A stretch of DNA of 64,000 bases from Rhizoclosmatium globosum (Eukaryota; Chytridiomycota; Chytridiomycetes; Chytridiales; Chytriomycetaceae): contig MCGO01000011.1 in the NCBI GenBank assembly GCA_002104985.1, positions 558,001 to 622,000 on the forward strand, read 5' to 3'. The notes beneath the pieces were generated by a model. It was given only the letters and a program-made list of their open reading frames with translations, searched no databases and was not told the origin of the DNA. Made by a program: the position numbers and the translations under genes. Of this stretch, positions 9,640 to 20,260 are shown piece after piece (the stretch's first letter is position 1; each line of letters begins with the position of its first letter).

Positions 9640-12314
9640 CTATGAATTTGCTTGTCCTGCATATTGAATCAGTCTGTAGAACAAATCATCAGGCAATGTG
9701 TGATGCTCTTCTAATCGGAATGGGTTAAGAATATAACAGTTGCGGGAATCGTGAACAACAACTCCATCCGATCTCCAGTTACACAGGTGGGTTGCTCCCC
9801 AACAATCATGAAGAATGTCTGCGTGTCCATTTATAGAATTTGAATCTATAGTGAGTGAATTCAAGGAAAGTGCAAATGCTTTTGCTCCCCAGTAATTGAT
9901 GCCAGTTTCTGTAAGAAACCTTAAAGTTGAAGTTTCTTGAGAATAGGTGCAAACAAGCCCAATTTGTGTCCAATTATTGAAGAATACGTAGTCTCCACAC
10001 GAAACTCTTCGTTTCGGCTGGATTGGAGGGTCCAGACGTAAAATCTTTCGAACGTCAGGTTTCTTCGACAGATCCACAAGTCCTGTTCCTGCTTCGCCAC
10101 CTCTCAGAAGATCAGCCACGCCTTCCACAATTGAAAAATTGTTGGCAGTGTCCTGTGAGCTGTCTTGCCGATTCGAAACAACAACAAAGTGACGAACATC
10201 TCCATTTGTATGCTCTGGAACCTCAACAGCATACAAGACTAGTGGACCCCAGTATAAAAACATTGACGAAAAGTGAACCAGGATATGAACCTTGGGTGAG
10301 TTGCGATGTTGGCTAAGGTGGACGTCAAAAAGTTTCTGAACAGTGATTGCTGCTGCTTCAATCAGTGTTGCTTGATGACTCTGGTTGGAATAATGTGTAT
10401 CATAAATCAGCTTATTTAGACTTGCTACTGCAATCCATAGCCATCGCTTTTCCCAGTCAAACCATGGATATATGAACGGAGCAACTTGAGCTAAGGCCTT
10501 GAAATCCTTTGCATTCATACTTCCAACATGCCACATGAATTGATATGAAGTCACAGAGTGTGGACCCTTGTAAGTTGTGACAGACGTAAAGAGGACTCCA
10601 ACTGCAGCCTGAAGACGTTTAGAGTCAGCAGTTGGAGACTTCTTTTGATAGATAAGCTTTGCAGCCCTTGCAGCATATTTAACAATGCCAAGACTGCTTG
10701 TGTGCAAAATATCAATAGGTGTCTGTAAATGTGGATTGAAATTGGGGAGAAACAAATATGGATTCGGCAGAGCATTTGGGATCGAGACCCCAGTACAAGC
10801 ACGTAACTGATTTTTGGCAGAAATAGTGGATGACATATTCATTGCGTGTAAAATCTGATGAGTTTGATATATATTACGCAATGGCCTAGGATGCAGGTCT
10901 CCTTTCTTAGCAGTACAAATTCGGCAGTTATAATTTGAATTTGATCCAGCAAGATTACAAATTTGATAATGACGAGGATTGTCTGCCAATACACAGAAGA
11001 GGTTGGTGACCACAAGAACATAGCTCTTTGTGTGAGCATCCCAGACTTTCAACCCACAAGCAAGATCGGAGCCTAAAAAAAGTTTAATTCATGACAGCGG
11101 TAAATATTATTACCTTCAGCCAAATCTGACAGAGCAGCTTCGGCCAAGTCTCGCCAATCACCTTCATGAGTTGTTGCAACAAAGTTGATATAAGCCGATG
11201 AATGATATTCTTTTGGAAGAGCAGCCCAGATAGCCAGTCCGCTTTCAAACGGATTATAGCGCTTTGTTTTGTTACCGGAGGTTTCATCTGTCGTCCACAC
11301 CAAAGGAAAATTTACAACGTCCAAACCATTAGCTTTGATTTCCAACATTAGAAATAACGTTCAGCTTAAGAAGAGCTCACCTCGCTTCGACAGCTTGCCT
11401 CGTTCTAAACAGATCGGTGGCGGTCCTGCCATAGCAATAGGATGCAAACTATTGCCAGCCAAAACATACATAGTTAACAAATCTGGGGAAAAACTGTGAA
11501 CTATCACTTGATGGGTCTGAAGTAATAGTGTGTCGCTGATTATCAGTTTAGTTACAACCTTTTTATCTCACACTTACCCTCGATAAAATCTAGACCCTGA
11601 CCAAACAGCACTCAAACGTGGAGCTAATTTTGAATATGCCTGAGATTCAAACATTTCCTTTGGGTTTGATGAAGGTTTTGGACCACGTTGAATTGCAGCT
11701 GCCAACTTTGCATTTCGGAACACCACTTTCACAAGTTCAGGAATTGGACGAACATAAATAGCAACACCTGGTCTGATCTGTCGGCACTGTGGTTGAATTC
11801 CGCCAAACTTTTTCCGAAAGGCCAACACAGACTTTAAGCTTGGGACTTCCACGTTCAGAGTCTTGAAAACAACCCAAAGAACCTTCATTTGCTGGATACT
11901 CATCCGTCGCTTGCATCCAAAGAGTAGAACAAAAAGAATAGCAAGTGCTTTCGAAGGGAACGGTTGAAAATCGTTGTAATAATCGTTTGGTTCTTCCAAA
12001 ATGTCTTCATATTCTGAGTCCCCGTCAGTATTGCTGTCAGTATCTTCAAAGGTGTTTCCAACTTCATCGACATCACTGAATTGTTCGTCTTCAGCCACAG
12101 ATTCCCCTGGATTGGAATCAAAACATTGTACGTTATTGCCATTATTGAGATGCTCGTAATTGTCAAAGGTTGCATCTTGGTTGCCTGGTTCTTGTTCATC
12201 TTCTGCGCTTGATTCAGGATCAATGTTTTCACCAGAACACCACTTCTGATGACGCTGAAGTGTCCAGGACCGTGAAAAGATTCTATCACAATGCCTGCAC
12301 TGCTTTTTTGGCAT
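9640..12314 (-). CDS. Plavaka/KDZ-like transposase with N-terminal C2H2 zinc finger
   Basis: DNA transposase of the mobile element. The start at 12314 gives MPKKQCRHCDRIFSRSWTLQ, a C2H2 finger (CRHC...HQKWC). An acidic linker follows, then KALAILFVLLFGCKRRMS, an exon at about 11389-11520, the segment VWTTDETSGNKTKRYNPFES (a candidate catalytic Asp region), then a long exon with DNPRHYQICNLAGSNSNYNC-RICTAKKGDL (Cys-rich insert), IDILHTSSLGIVKYAARAAK and CWGATHLCNW near the C-terminus. This order resembles Plavaka-type transposases; naming at superfamily level is from pattern, not from a search. At least three short introns; the junction near 11350 is uncertain. No stops inside the main exons, so it may still be functional. 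Confidence 0.78.
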
Positions 12315-12403
12315 TTTCAACGTGGCAAATTGATGCAATTGTTGTTGTGGAAAAAAGGTGTGTCGAAGTTCATCGAAAAAACCACTTCCAAAACACAAAC
12401 ACA

Positions 12404-13549
12404 ATGCTCTCGCGCATGATGGATCAACCATTTACCTCGTACTTAGGCGATGAGAACAGTGGAATTCCAAGGTACAATCTACAGTTGCATTCTTTTACTT
12501 TCATTCTTCTTCAACTTTAATAATAGCTTCCCAAACCAAAACCTTCCTCCACACTCCTGGCAACAACCACAATCGCTGCCTCCGCACAGCTTTCAACCAA
12601 ATGGCGCGGGAACCTCTTTTGGTGATGGGTAATTCTTCTTCGTCTCTTCTTGCCCCTTCCCCTTATTTTCGAAACGAAGGTCTGTTTCTTCAAATCACAA
12701 CCACCACAATCAACAACAGCAGGTTGCTCCACCTCCTGTACCATTGTCTCGAACCATACTCCGCCCTGTTGATCAAAACTGTGATGAGGGTGACGCCGGG
12801 GTTTGGAAGGCTTCAATTAGACATGCCACGAAGCAATGTGGTCATGGACCTGAAGTGAAGCAGTATGGGGCCTTTAACTTCAGAAACGTCATTGTAAGTG
12901 AGTCATTAAGTTTATCATTCAATCTTACGTTCTCGCAGTCGAAGATCCGCAACGCCGCTCTCAAAACTCGACTGCAAGCAATGGATCCTACTTCAGACAA
13001 CTACGGGGCCATGAGATTGGCTGCCCGCGATTGGCACACTTATGTGAGGGAGAATATGTCAAAAAAGGTGGGTTAAGTCCGCAATCGCAATATGTTAACT
13101 CGTTACGCTAGTGTTTCGGTCAATACGGGGAAGGCAAAGCGGCGGAACGTGTACCAAAGATACGATTGAGACTCTTTGCAGGCCTATTGTGGCCTGGGCG
13201 TTCTGTTGGAGAAACGGAATTGAGACGGGCTGCGTTGATGGTCTGTGCTTCATTTGCAAGCGTCAAAACATCTAACTCAGTCACAGAGATATGTTAGATT
13301 TCATCATTTCGATCCAGAAAGCAATGTGTCACGTAAGGGATTCTGGAAAAAACTGAACACCGAACTTGTTCGTGTTGACTCAATGGCTAGCGAGGCAAAG
13401 GAGAGGTAACCATTTATATGTATTCTGTATGCCAGAATCTAAAATGCCTTAGATATTTTATGGAACTAATTCGCACTGACGAAGCAAACTTCACAGAGCT
13501 TCTCGAGGAGAACGAAGCCAACGAAGCCAACAGCGGTGAAGATGCTTGA
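12404..13549 (+). CDS. Unrecognised gene inside the DNA transposon
   Basis: Divergent from the transposase with an 89 bp shared upstream region. Seven exons are inferred, with introns of about 45-55 nt: MLSRMMDQPFTSYLGDENSG, a Gln/His/Pro-rich segment (FPNQNLPPHSWQQPQ), VPLSRTILRPVDQNCDEGD-AGVWKASIRHATKQCG, SKIRNAALKTRLQAMDPTSD, CFGQYGEGKAAERVPKIRLR then ELRRAALM, RYVRFHHFDPESNVSRKGFW-KKLNTELVRVDSM and ERYFMELIRTDEANFTELLE, ending NSGEDA. Every junction keeps the frame, so it looks intact. The C-terminal half resembles a compact helical domain of the sort transposon accessory or DNA-binding proteins have, but I do not recognise a family. It may be a second transposon protein or captured host cargo. 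Confidence 0.65.
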
Positions 13550-13639
13550 AAAATATGTTAGTCATCAATTTATTCTCTTATTCTTTCTGTTCCCTGATTT
13601 GAATAAACAACATTTATCATCATAACTTAATTGAGCCGG

Positions 13640-13863
13640 ATCGGATTAAACACATCGGAAGTATAGACATCTCCATACCGAGTTCGGTAAACATTCCCAC
13701 AGAATTCCGACAGTATTTTGACAGAATTTCTGACAGAATTGTGGTGGATTGTTCTGTGGCAATTATGTAGCAACACATAATGTAGGAATTCTGTAGAACC
13801 AGTAAGACGGAATTTTCCACAGAATTTCCACAGAATTCCTGTCGCAAGCGGGTTGGCGGTGTA
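13640..13863. repeat. Right inverted end and subterminal repeats of the transposon
   Basis: Contains CACAGAATTCCGACAG, TTGACAGAATTTCTGACAG, GGAATTCTGTAGAACC, CCACAGAATTTCCACAG and finally GGTTGGCGGTGTA. It mirrors the left end: the same motif family, and the terminal GGCGGTGTA is the complement of the left TACACCGCC. Confidence 0.65.
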
Positions 13864-14134
13864 TTTATGGTTGTGATAACGGCTATCAAGCCATGATTAA
13901 TTTGATGACTTATCGAACTGAAACAATATTACTCATCGTCTACTGTCATCGCCAAAGCCTAAAAACGAAGGCTGATAGACCTGGATGAGCTAACAAGTTC
14001 GGAAATTCTTCAGCACTTGACTTGCTTCAACTACTTCGATACAAGTTACTCTACTAGAGTTGCCAGATATTAATAACTGAATTCTCCCATGGATACATAC
14101 GTATGCCAAAAACACTTCCCAAAAACAAGTCCCA

Positions 14135-14629
14135 ATGTTGTCTCGTTTTGGAGCAGCCCTGAACCAGCGCACACCCGCCATTGCCACTCGTCACTTCAAT
14201 CCAGTGTCATTTCAATCTTTCACGAAAAGGAGCTACGCCGGTCACGCAATGTCCTCCCAATCCACACAACTAAACGTCTTTGGCGAGCCCCTCATCGTCT
14301 GCTGCACCAACCCAATGACCGGCTTCTTCCGCACAGGTTACTGCGAAACCGAAGAAGAAACAGACCTGGGCATCCACACAATCTGCGCATACGTCACCGA
14401 AGAGTTCCTTGCTCACCAACGTAAAATCGGGAACGACCTCGTCACCCCTCGCCCTCAGTTTTCGTTCCCGGGACTTAAGCCTGGAGACCACTGGTGCGTT
14501 TGTGCGAAGCGGTGGAAGGAGAGTTTGGATGCTGGGATTATAACGAAAGTGAAACTCCAGAGCACACATATGAAAACATTGAGGGTTCTGAATATGACAT
14601 TGGAGGAGTTGCAGCAGTATGGAAAGTGA
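14135..14629 (+). CDS. DUF2237-family protein, mitochondrial-type N-terminus
   Basis: 164 residues, single exon. The first ~40 residues (MLSRFGAALNQRTPAIATRH ...) are basic and hydroxyl-rich, like a mitochondrial presequence. The DUF2237 core follows: LNVFGEPLIVCCTNPMTGFF, GIHTICAYVTEEFLAHQRKI-GNDLVTPRPQFSFPGLKPGDHW, CVCAKRWKESL and the end THMKTLRVLNMTLEELQ. The family is widespread in bacteria and has no established reaction. Conserved Cys, the GNDL-TPxPxF-FPGLKPGD block and the WCxCAxRW block are all present. A paralogue with a different N-terminus follows 103 bp downstream on the same strand. Confidence 0.85.
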   Translation: MLSRFGAALNQRTPAIATRHFNPVSFQSFTKRSYAGHAMSSQSTQLNVFGEPLIVCCTNPMTGFFRTGYCETEEETDLGIHTICAYVTEEFLAHQRKIGNDLVTPRPQFSFPGLKPGDHWCVCAKRWKESLDAGIITKVKLQSTHMKTLRVLNMTLEELQQYGK

Positions 14630-14732
14630 AAAGAAAACCGACGTGTTTTGATGGCGATCGCTGGGGTATTTCGATCAGCTGTCAATTTGAAATTGCACTT
14701 GTTTGAAGTTACGTAAAAACTTGTTTATAAAA

Positions 14733-15167
14733 ATGATTGCACGCGTCTTGTTTGCCCCAGTCTTTGCGCTTGTCTTTGCGTTTGCCCATTTCGTTCAAGC
14801 GGACTTTGCTCAAGTTAACGTGTACGGCCAACCCCTCACTTTCTGCGCTCCGGGTACCGGTTTCTTCCGCAACGGAACCTGCGCGACAGACCCAGTTACC
14901 GATGGAGGAGTCCATACCGTGTGTGGTGTAATCACAACAGCTTTCCTTCAGAACCAGCTTTCAAACGGAAACGACTTGATTACTCCACATCCAGAAATCA
15001 CTTTCCCTGGTTTGAAGGATGGTGATAGGTGGTGTGTTTATGCTCAACGCTGGAAGCAGGCGCTATTCCAGGGAGCCGGAATAAAAGCCGTTTTGAGTGC
15101 TACTCACATAAAGACTTTGGAGATTGTTGGAATGAGTTTGGACGCGTTTAAGGACTTTGGTATTTAA
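14733..15167 (+). CDS. DUF2237-family protein with signal peptide (secreted paralogue)
   Basis: Tandem duplicate of the preceding gene, 144 residues, single exon. The start at 14733 gives MIARVLFAPVFALVFAFAHF-VQA, a clean signal peptide; an in-frame ATG at 14703 would only add a basic extension. The core is conserved: VNVYGQPLTFC, TGFFRNGTCATDPVTDGGVH, GNDLITPHPEITFPGLKDGD, RWCVYAQRWKQAL and ATHIKTLEIVGMSLD. Compared with the first copy it has lost one Cys of the CC pair and the WCxC becomes WCVY. AATAAAA follows the stop. The pair suggests duplication followed by retargeting from mitochondrion to the secretory route (inference from N-termini). Confidence 0.85.
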   Translation: MIARVLFAPVFALVFAFAHFVQADFAQVNVYGQPLTFCAPGTGFFRNGTCATDPVTDGGVHTVCGVITTAFLQNQLSNGNDLITPHPEITFPGLKDGDRWCVYAQRWKQALFQGAGIKAVLSATHIKTLEIVGMSLDAFKDFGI

Positions 15168-15227
15168 GAATAAAATTATTTTGAGCATGTTTTATTATTT
15201 TGTTATTTAAAACTTGTTTAATGTCTT

Positions 15228-17093
15228 TCAATGATGGTGGCCATGAGAACCATGACTTGACCCTCCATGACCATGAGAATGTTCATGTTTCTCACCTTCT
15301 GTATGGTGCGAATGGACAGCAGTCTCATCCTTCTTTCCAAGCGTGAAAGAAGCCACCTTTCCCTTTACTGATGATGTTGGGGATTCATGACGTACAGGTT
15401 GAGTTGGTTGGGCCTCAGAAACCAAAAAAGGAACAGGTGCAGGCCCTCCAGTTGATACAACAGCAGCAAGCACAGGCAGAAGCTCCTCATCATCTGGGCA
15501 ACAAACTTGTTCCGCACAATCCCCACCTTCGCACTTCAACAGACATCCCGTTTCATCATCGTAGTCACTAGCAACAGAAGCAGGTCTGGCAAATTCTGGT
15601 TGAACAGTCGTACTGTGGATTCCGTAACCGTGCAACAACTTTTTGATAGAGGTCGCGACTTCCATATACCCAACAGCGCCATTTTCCAGAACCCTCACAT
15701 GCACACTTGCAACATTTTTGGAATCACTGAGACCCCAGACATGGAACTCGTGGATTCCGAGGACACCCGCCAACTCCAGAATCTCTTTCTTGATGGTCTC
15801 GAGGCTGATGTTGCTGGGGACTCCTTGAAGAAGAATGAAACTAGCTGATCGAACAAGTGGGACAGCAGAAGAGATGATGAGACCGGAGATGAGAAGTGAA
15901 ATGACTGGATCCATGTAGTATCGCCATTTTCCGTCAGCAAACATGATGATTAGGGAAGAGAGAATAACTCCAACTGAACCGAGAGCATCTCCAAGAGCAT
16001 GGAGGAATAAACCGCGCATATCTTTTGATTGATTGGTTGATTAGAATTTTAATTTTGTGTTCTGTAATAAGACTTACTCATATTTCCGTGATCGTGTCCA
16101 GCGTGTCCATGTGAAGATTTCTTTTCAGCAACTTGCTTCTCTTTGATGTCCATGGTATGATGTTCGTGGCTGTGGCGATCATGGTCATGGGAGTGTCCAT
16201 GTGAATGTCCAGACTCTGGATCATGGCTATGCGCACGAATTCTGTCCGCCTCCGCTTGAACTTTTGTCGCTAACTTTGCACCGTATTTCATTGGAACTGA
16301 GTCCGAACTGGCGTTGTCTGGCAGAACATACTCCACTTCCTTATGTTCATGTCCGTGTCCGTGTTCGTGCTGGGATCCTTCGTGAGAGTGATTTCCCTTT
16401 GGTTCGTGTGAGTGTGAGTGCCCGTGGCCGCCATGACCGCCGTCTCCGTGATCATGGTTATGCCCAACATGACCTCCGAAGAGGATCATTCCCAGAATGT
16501 TGGTCGTCAAACCAACACATCCCACAATCAAAACTAGTTTTGGGTTTTCGATTTCTAGACAAGTTTGGTGAGATGCGAGTCACATGGAGTAATAGACAGA
16601 ACTCACCAACAGGTGTAACAAATCGCTGGATAGCCTCGATGATGATGGTAAAACATAGAGCCAAGAGAAAGATAGAGTTTGCAAAGGCACCAAGGATTTC
16701 AGCTCGTTGGTATCCGAAAGAGAGGTTGTTGGAACGGGTCCGTTGTTTCGCAAGCTTGATGGCTGAGAACCTCAGTTAGCATTGATGTCGCATTGAAGCA
16801 GTGACAGCGCTTACCGTAGAAGGCGATACCAAGAGCAAGAAGATCTGATAGCTGAAAGGCACAGTTAACACAAAGGAGGCGCAACTGGATCAGCATCCAC
16901 GCACCATGTGAAACGAGTCTGCTATGAGAGCAATAGACTCCGCCATGTACCCAACAATGATTTCCATCAGGAAGAGGACGAGTGTCTGCAACAAGGATAC
17001 TTTAAGAATGACGCCGATGCATGGAAGTCAACATACCAATCCTCCAACGATATAGATTTTAGTCTCGCGACTGAGGTTCTCAAGTATGGCCAT
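15228..17093 (-). CDS. CDF-family zinc transporter, His-rich long paralogue
   Basis: Second CDF transporter. Starts MAILENLSRETKIYIVGG at 17093. TM segments with LVLFLMEIIVGYMAESIALI and the ADSFH-type HxxxD site, FGYQRAEILGAFANSIFLL, a long His-rich cytosolic loop (HNHDHGDGGHGGHGHSHSHE, HEHGHGHEHKEVEY, HSHDPESGHSHGHSHDHD), then MRGLFLHALGDALGSVGVIL (second HxxxD) and the C-terminal domain with HEFHVWGLSD. The tail after CCPDDEELLP is extended and ends HSHGHGGSSHGSHGHHH. His-rich loop and tail are typical zinc-sensing or buffering parts of vacuolar CDF proteins. About six exons with short introns. The 3' third is nearly identical to the copy at 7778-9140, indicating a fairly recent duplication. 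Confidence 0.9.
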
Positions 17094-17178
17094 GAACAGA
17101 GCTAAGGAGAGGTTTTTTGGAAGGAAAGAATGGCAGAAGGGCTCGTTTTATCGTTTTATGAAAAAATTCAGATCAAGT

Positions 17179-17250
17179 GATAAGTCATCGTGATGACTTA
17201 TCGTCGGAATATTGGTGATAAGTCAACCAGCTTGGCACCGATGACTTATC
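17179..17250. promoter_or_regulatory. Cluster of GATAAGTCATC palindromes upstream of the CDF gene
   Basis: GATAAGTCATC (17179-17189) and its complement GATGACTTATC (17192-17202) form a near-perfect palindrome. GATAAGTCA recurs at 17217 and GATGACTTATC at 17240-17250. WGATAR-type cores suggest GATA-factor binding. The cluster lies 86-157 bp upstream of the CDF start codon. Another copy (13904-13914) lies beside the transposon's right end. Function is inference. Confidence 0.38.
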
Positions 17251-17397
17251 GTCATCCATGCATGATTAGCGAAAGAAGACATGAGTCGAGCTCAATACTG
17301 AAATTCAGCTTTTCCTTGATTGATCTCTTTCAAGTAGGGCAAACTAACTTTCCTCAACTATGAGCTTCTATGGTACTACGCAGTTTATTCAACTAAC

Positions 17398-18071
17398 TCA
17401 CGCAGCGTTATTGGGGCCATGGAGCAAAATAGCCACTCCAATGCCAATAAACAATAATTCCAGTGCCAACTTCACAATCATTCCATCTAATTTATCACTA
17501 TTAATCCTTTTTCCTTCATTGGGTCCTTCTACACACTGAACAGATGTCTGGTGAAATGAACCACGCTGAAACCTTCCAACCAACCTTCGCCTCTCTGCCG
17601 CAAGAACTCTTTGAACATCCTTAGAGTGCAATTTTTGTGGATTTTGAGAAGGAACCACGTAGTCATCAACATCAGGATCGTACTTTCGAATTTCGTCTTC
17701 GTCTTTCGAGTAGTACGAGATATCAGGAGTTTTTTCTTCCAAAGCCGTTGAGTTAGAATTCTATATTCTGGTTAGCACATACACGTGGGAATTTGGTATG
17801 CAGGATACCTGAGTTGGATCAAAGTCAATGGCTTTACATCCCAAAATGTGCTCACAAAACGCAACTCGCTCATGAAGTCGATTCATAAAATTTATGTACG
17901 CGTTGTGTTCTCTGGCTGATGTTGAAGACGGATCATCCTTTATGAAGGTTGACACGACAGAAGGTACCAGAACATCCGACACAATAGGGGCGGCGAATAC
18001 CGCTGAAACTGTGCATAATATAGTACACGCTGGAGCGCCGGCTTTGTTATTAGAAGGAGGCTTAGCGTAGT
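17398..18071 (-). CDS. Unrecognised small membrane protein
   Basis: Two exons are clear. The upstream one contains TILCTVSAVFAAPIVSDVLV (hydrophobic, probable signal-anchor) and HNAYINFMNRLHERVAFCEH-ILGCKAIDFDPTQ. A 45-nt intron (GTATCC...ATATAG) precedes NSNSTALEEKTPDISYYSKD. The charged middle (DEDEIRKYDPDVDDYVVPSQ) is followed by RRRLVGRFQRGSFHQTSVQC and a C-terminal TM helix (GMIVKLALELLFIGIGVAIL) ending LHGPNNAA. No family recognised. The N-terminus is unresolved: upstream of the anchor the frame runs to a stop without an ATG, while an ATG in another frame (MKLFKPPNRSTHAN) sits just upstream, so the 5' end given is approximate. Confidence 0.6.
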
Positions 18072-18101
18072 TAGTTTGCGTGTGTTGATCTGTTCGGAGG
18101 T

Positions 18102-19920
18102 TTGAATAACTTCATGAAAGGATCGAACGACAAATCACCACTAGCTGCGGCAGCAAAAGAAAGAGCAGGATTCAAATGGTGCAAGACACTGAGCGCGATG
18201 ATGATCACGAAGTTTGTATTGGGCATTTTAAGTTGTGAAACAAAACAGAAGATTATGCTGGGACTTCCACACGAATTGGCTGGACAGATTGCTCAATGGT
18301 TACATCCTCATGGTAAATATAGCTCGTGAAATTAATATGGCTAAGGCCTTGCTCGTAGAAGTGGTCTCTATCGGATCTGTGGCAAAGGGCTGGCTCATCC
18401 AAAGCACAGCTCTCCGTCACAGCTACTCTTTTGCGATTGCGAACCTGGATATATTTTTGACGGAAGATATTGGAGAGGAGCTAAACTGGATTCGACTTGG
18501 AGTTCAGTACATGGCGGGCTGTGTATCACTCATAGGCTTCTCTGTTCAAACAGAACGCTGGTTTGAATCCTCATTTCTAAATTCTTCTGGTATCAATGAT
18601 ACCGGATTATTCGCTCTCTCGCCTGAATTGGTGACTGTTATTGAAGAAGCTGTGTTCTTGGCAAGGAACTCACCTGCGTTAGTGAAGCCAAGTGTGTCCA
18701 ACTTTGATTTTACATTCAACTGGGCTTGCATGAATGGTTCATATCGTTTGGCTGAGGTATTGGCATCGGAAGCTGAGAGAATGGCAAACACACAGTCTCT
18801 GCTTTATCAAGGGCTACAGTTGGCAGCTTCCTGTGGACATGCGTCTATTGTCAGTATGATACTGAGTACTGCGAGGAAATCATTTATTCGGTTATCGCTG
18901 GACGAGCCTCTGTTTCAATCATGTGCACGAAATCATGAATCGATTGTGGAACGCTTGCTCACAGAACTCGATACGCAACAGCTACCAACAGCCATCAGCT
19001 TGAATGAAATGCTGACAGTTTCCTGCAAAGTGGGAAGTTCTTCGCAGGTTCAAATGCTTCTTTCGGTTGGAGCTTTCGTTGCAATAACTCCTACAATATC
19101 CATGGGTCGCGTCGATATTCTTCAATTACTTATTGACTATGATCCCTCTGCCATGTCATCTGTTGCGCTTTTGCCAGCCATTGAACCAAACAGAATCGAA
19201 ATGGTCAAACATATCCTTTCGTTACCAATCACTCTATCTCCGAAAGACGTGCTCAATTCTTTTATGCTTGCATGTGAGCTTGGTCATTTAGAATTATGCA
19301 CCCACCTTCTTCTTCCCTCACCCACAACCACTGCTGCAACATTTCCGTCACTTCTCTCGACTGACTTGACGCAAGCATTTCTTTCGGCATGTGAATCAAA
19401 CCATCCAGATATTGTTGAGCTTTTGCTCGTTCGTGCACAAGATTCAATTGATCCAACAACTGAAAATAATCGACCGATTCGATATGCGGCATCGCAAGGA
19501 TTTACCAAAGTAGTTCGACTCTTGTTGGACCTAAGTCCGGACCTGATTGATCCAAGCGCTTTGGACGATATTGCATTTCGAAATGCGTGTGAGCGAGGAT
19601 ATTTGGAAATCGTGGAAAGGTTGTTGGAGGATCCTGTTGTTGACCCAGCTGCGGGTGATAATGCTGGATTAAGAATGGCGTGCGAGTATGGTCATATTGG
19701 AATTGTTAAAATTCTGTTACAGTTGGGGAATGATACCGGCGTAGACCCTGGAGCTCAGGAATGCTATGCTTTGCGAGCTGCTGCGCGGAATGGGCATTGG
19801 GATGTTGTTGAGCTCCTCGTAAACGATGGGCGATGTGATTTGGGAGTACGCGAGGGATATGTTATTCGATTGATGATAGATACTGGAAATGCTTCGAGAT
19901 TTGGGTTTTCTCATGAGTAG
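18102..19920 (+). CDS. F-box/ankyrin-repeat protein
   Basis: Likely SCF-type substrate adaptor. An F-box-like segment (KIMLGLPHELAGQIAQWL ... VVSIGSVAKGW) is split by a 46-nt intron (GTAAAT...CTCGTAG after WLHPH). Downstream are many degenerate ankyrin-type repeats, about 30-35 residues each, for example FNWACMNGSYRLAEVLASE, GLQLAASCGHASIVSMIL, SFMLACELGHLELCTHLLL, IRYAASQGFTKVVRLLLDL, FRNACERGYLEIVERLLE, LRMACEYGHIGIVKILLQL and LRAAARNGHWDVVELLVN. About 590 residues. The start at 18102 is the first ATG; a later one at 18198, closer to the F-box, is possible. F-box plus ankyrin families are expanded in chytrids (general knowledge). The partner Skp1 contact is inferred from the domain. Confidence 0.8.
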
Positions 19921-19966
19921 ATAATATTATTCCTTTATTATTTCATTAAAACATAATCAGTTCTAA

Positions 19967-20206
19967 GTGACACACCCTCATTCCGAAGTCGAAGCGGCTC
20001 TAACAATTTTCTTGTTCAAATACCCAAATCTTGAATCGCTGACTTTGGCGGAACATTATGTTTATGTAGCTATACTTCTGGCGACTCTGAAAAAGGAACT
20101 GCAAACATCACCTCTGACCCCTCTGCTGCTTCCAAACCTGGCCAGTTTGGACTTGAAGGTCAAAGAACATTATGCACATTTTCATGAAATCTCGGAACTT
20201 ATTTGA
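19967..20206 (+). pseudogene. LRR/F-box-like gene fragment
   Basis: A short open stretch without an ATG downstream of the F-box/ankyrin gene. It carries two LRR-like lines (YPNLESLTLAEHYVY and LLPNLASLDLKVKEHY), the kind seen after F-boxes in fungal F-box/LRR proteins. No start, no splice context and no flanking repeats, so it looks like a remnant. Weak call. Confidence 0.3.
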
Positions 20207-20260
20207 GACATATCTCGGTTGGATACCATGTAGACGTTATAGTTTTATTGCCATTTATAA

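Larger units (their letters stand above)
9194..13863. mobile_element. Plavaka/KDZ-like DNA transposon with inverted ends and two divergent genes
   Basis: A ~4.7 kb unit bounded by short inverted ends: TACACCGCCAAACC reading in from 9194, and TACACCGCCAACCC reading in from 13863 on the other strand. Just inside both ends lie clusters of a degenerate ACAGAATTC-type subterminal repeat (about 9213-9372 and 13698-13848), as expected for transposase-binding sites. Inside are a C2H2-finger transposase on the minus strand and an unrelated-looking gene on the plus strand, their starts 89 bp apart. The flanking bases allow a TA target duplication but no longer one was seen. The insertion lies between the two CDF paralogues. 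Exact ends are approximate. Confidence 0.75.

Noticed and set aside
16201..16779. 192-codon plus frame across the CDF His-rich loop
   Set aside because: Antisense of His-rich coding sequence; the minus CDF gene explains the region.
7778..17093. Idea that the transposon created the CDF duplication
   Set aside because: The element sits between the copies, but DUF2237 genes also lie there and the duplicated homology does not extend to the transposon ends; coincidence of location is sufficient.
17179..17202. Hairpin as a transcription terminator or CRISPR-like repeat
   Set aside because: Eukaryotic context, irregular spacing, and no spacer-repeat periodicity.
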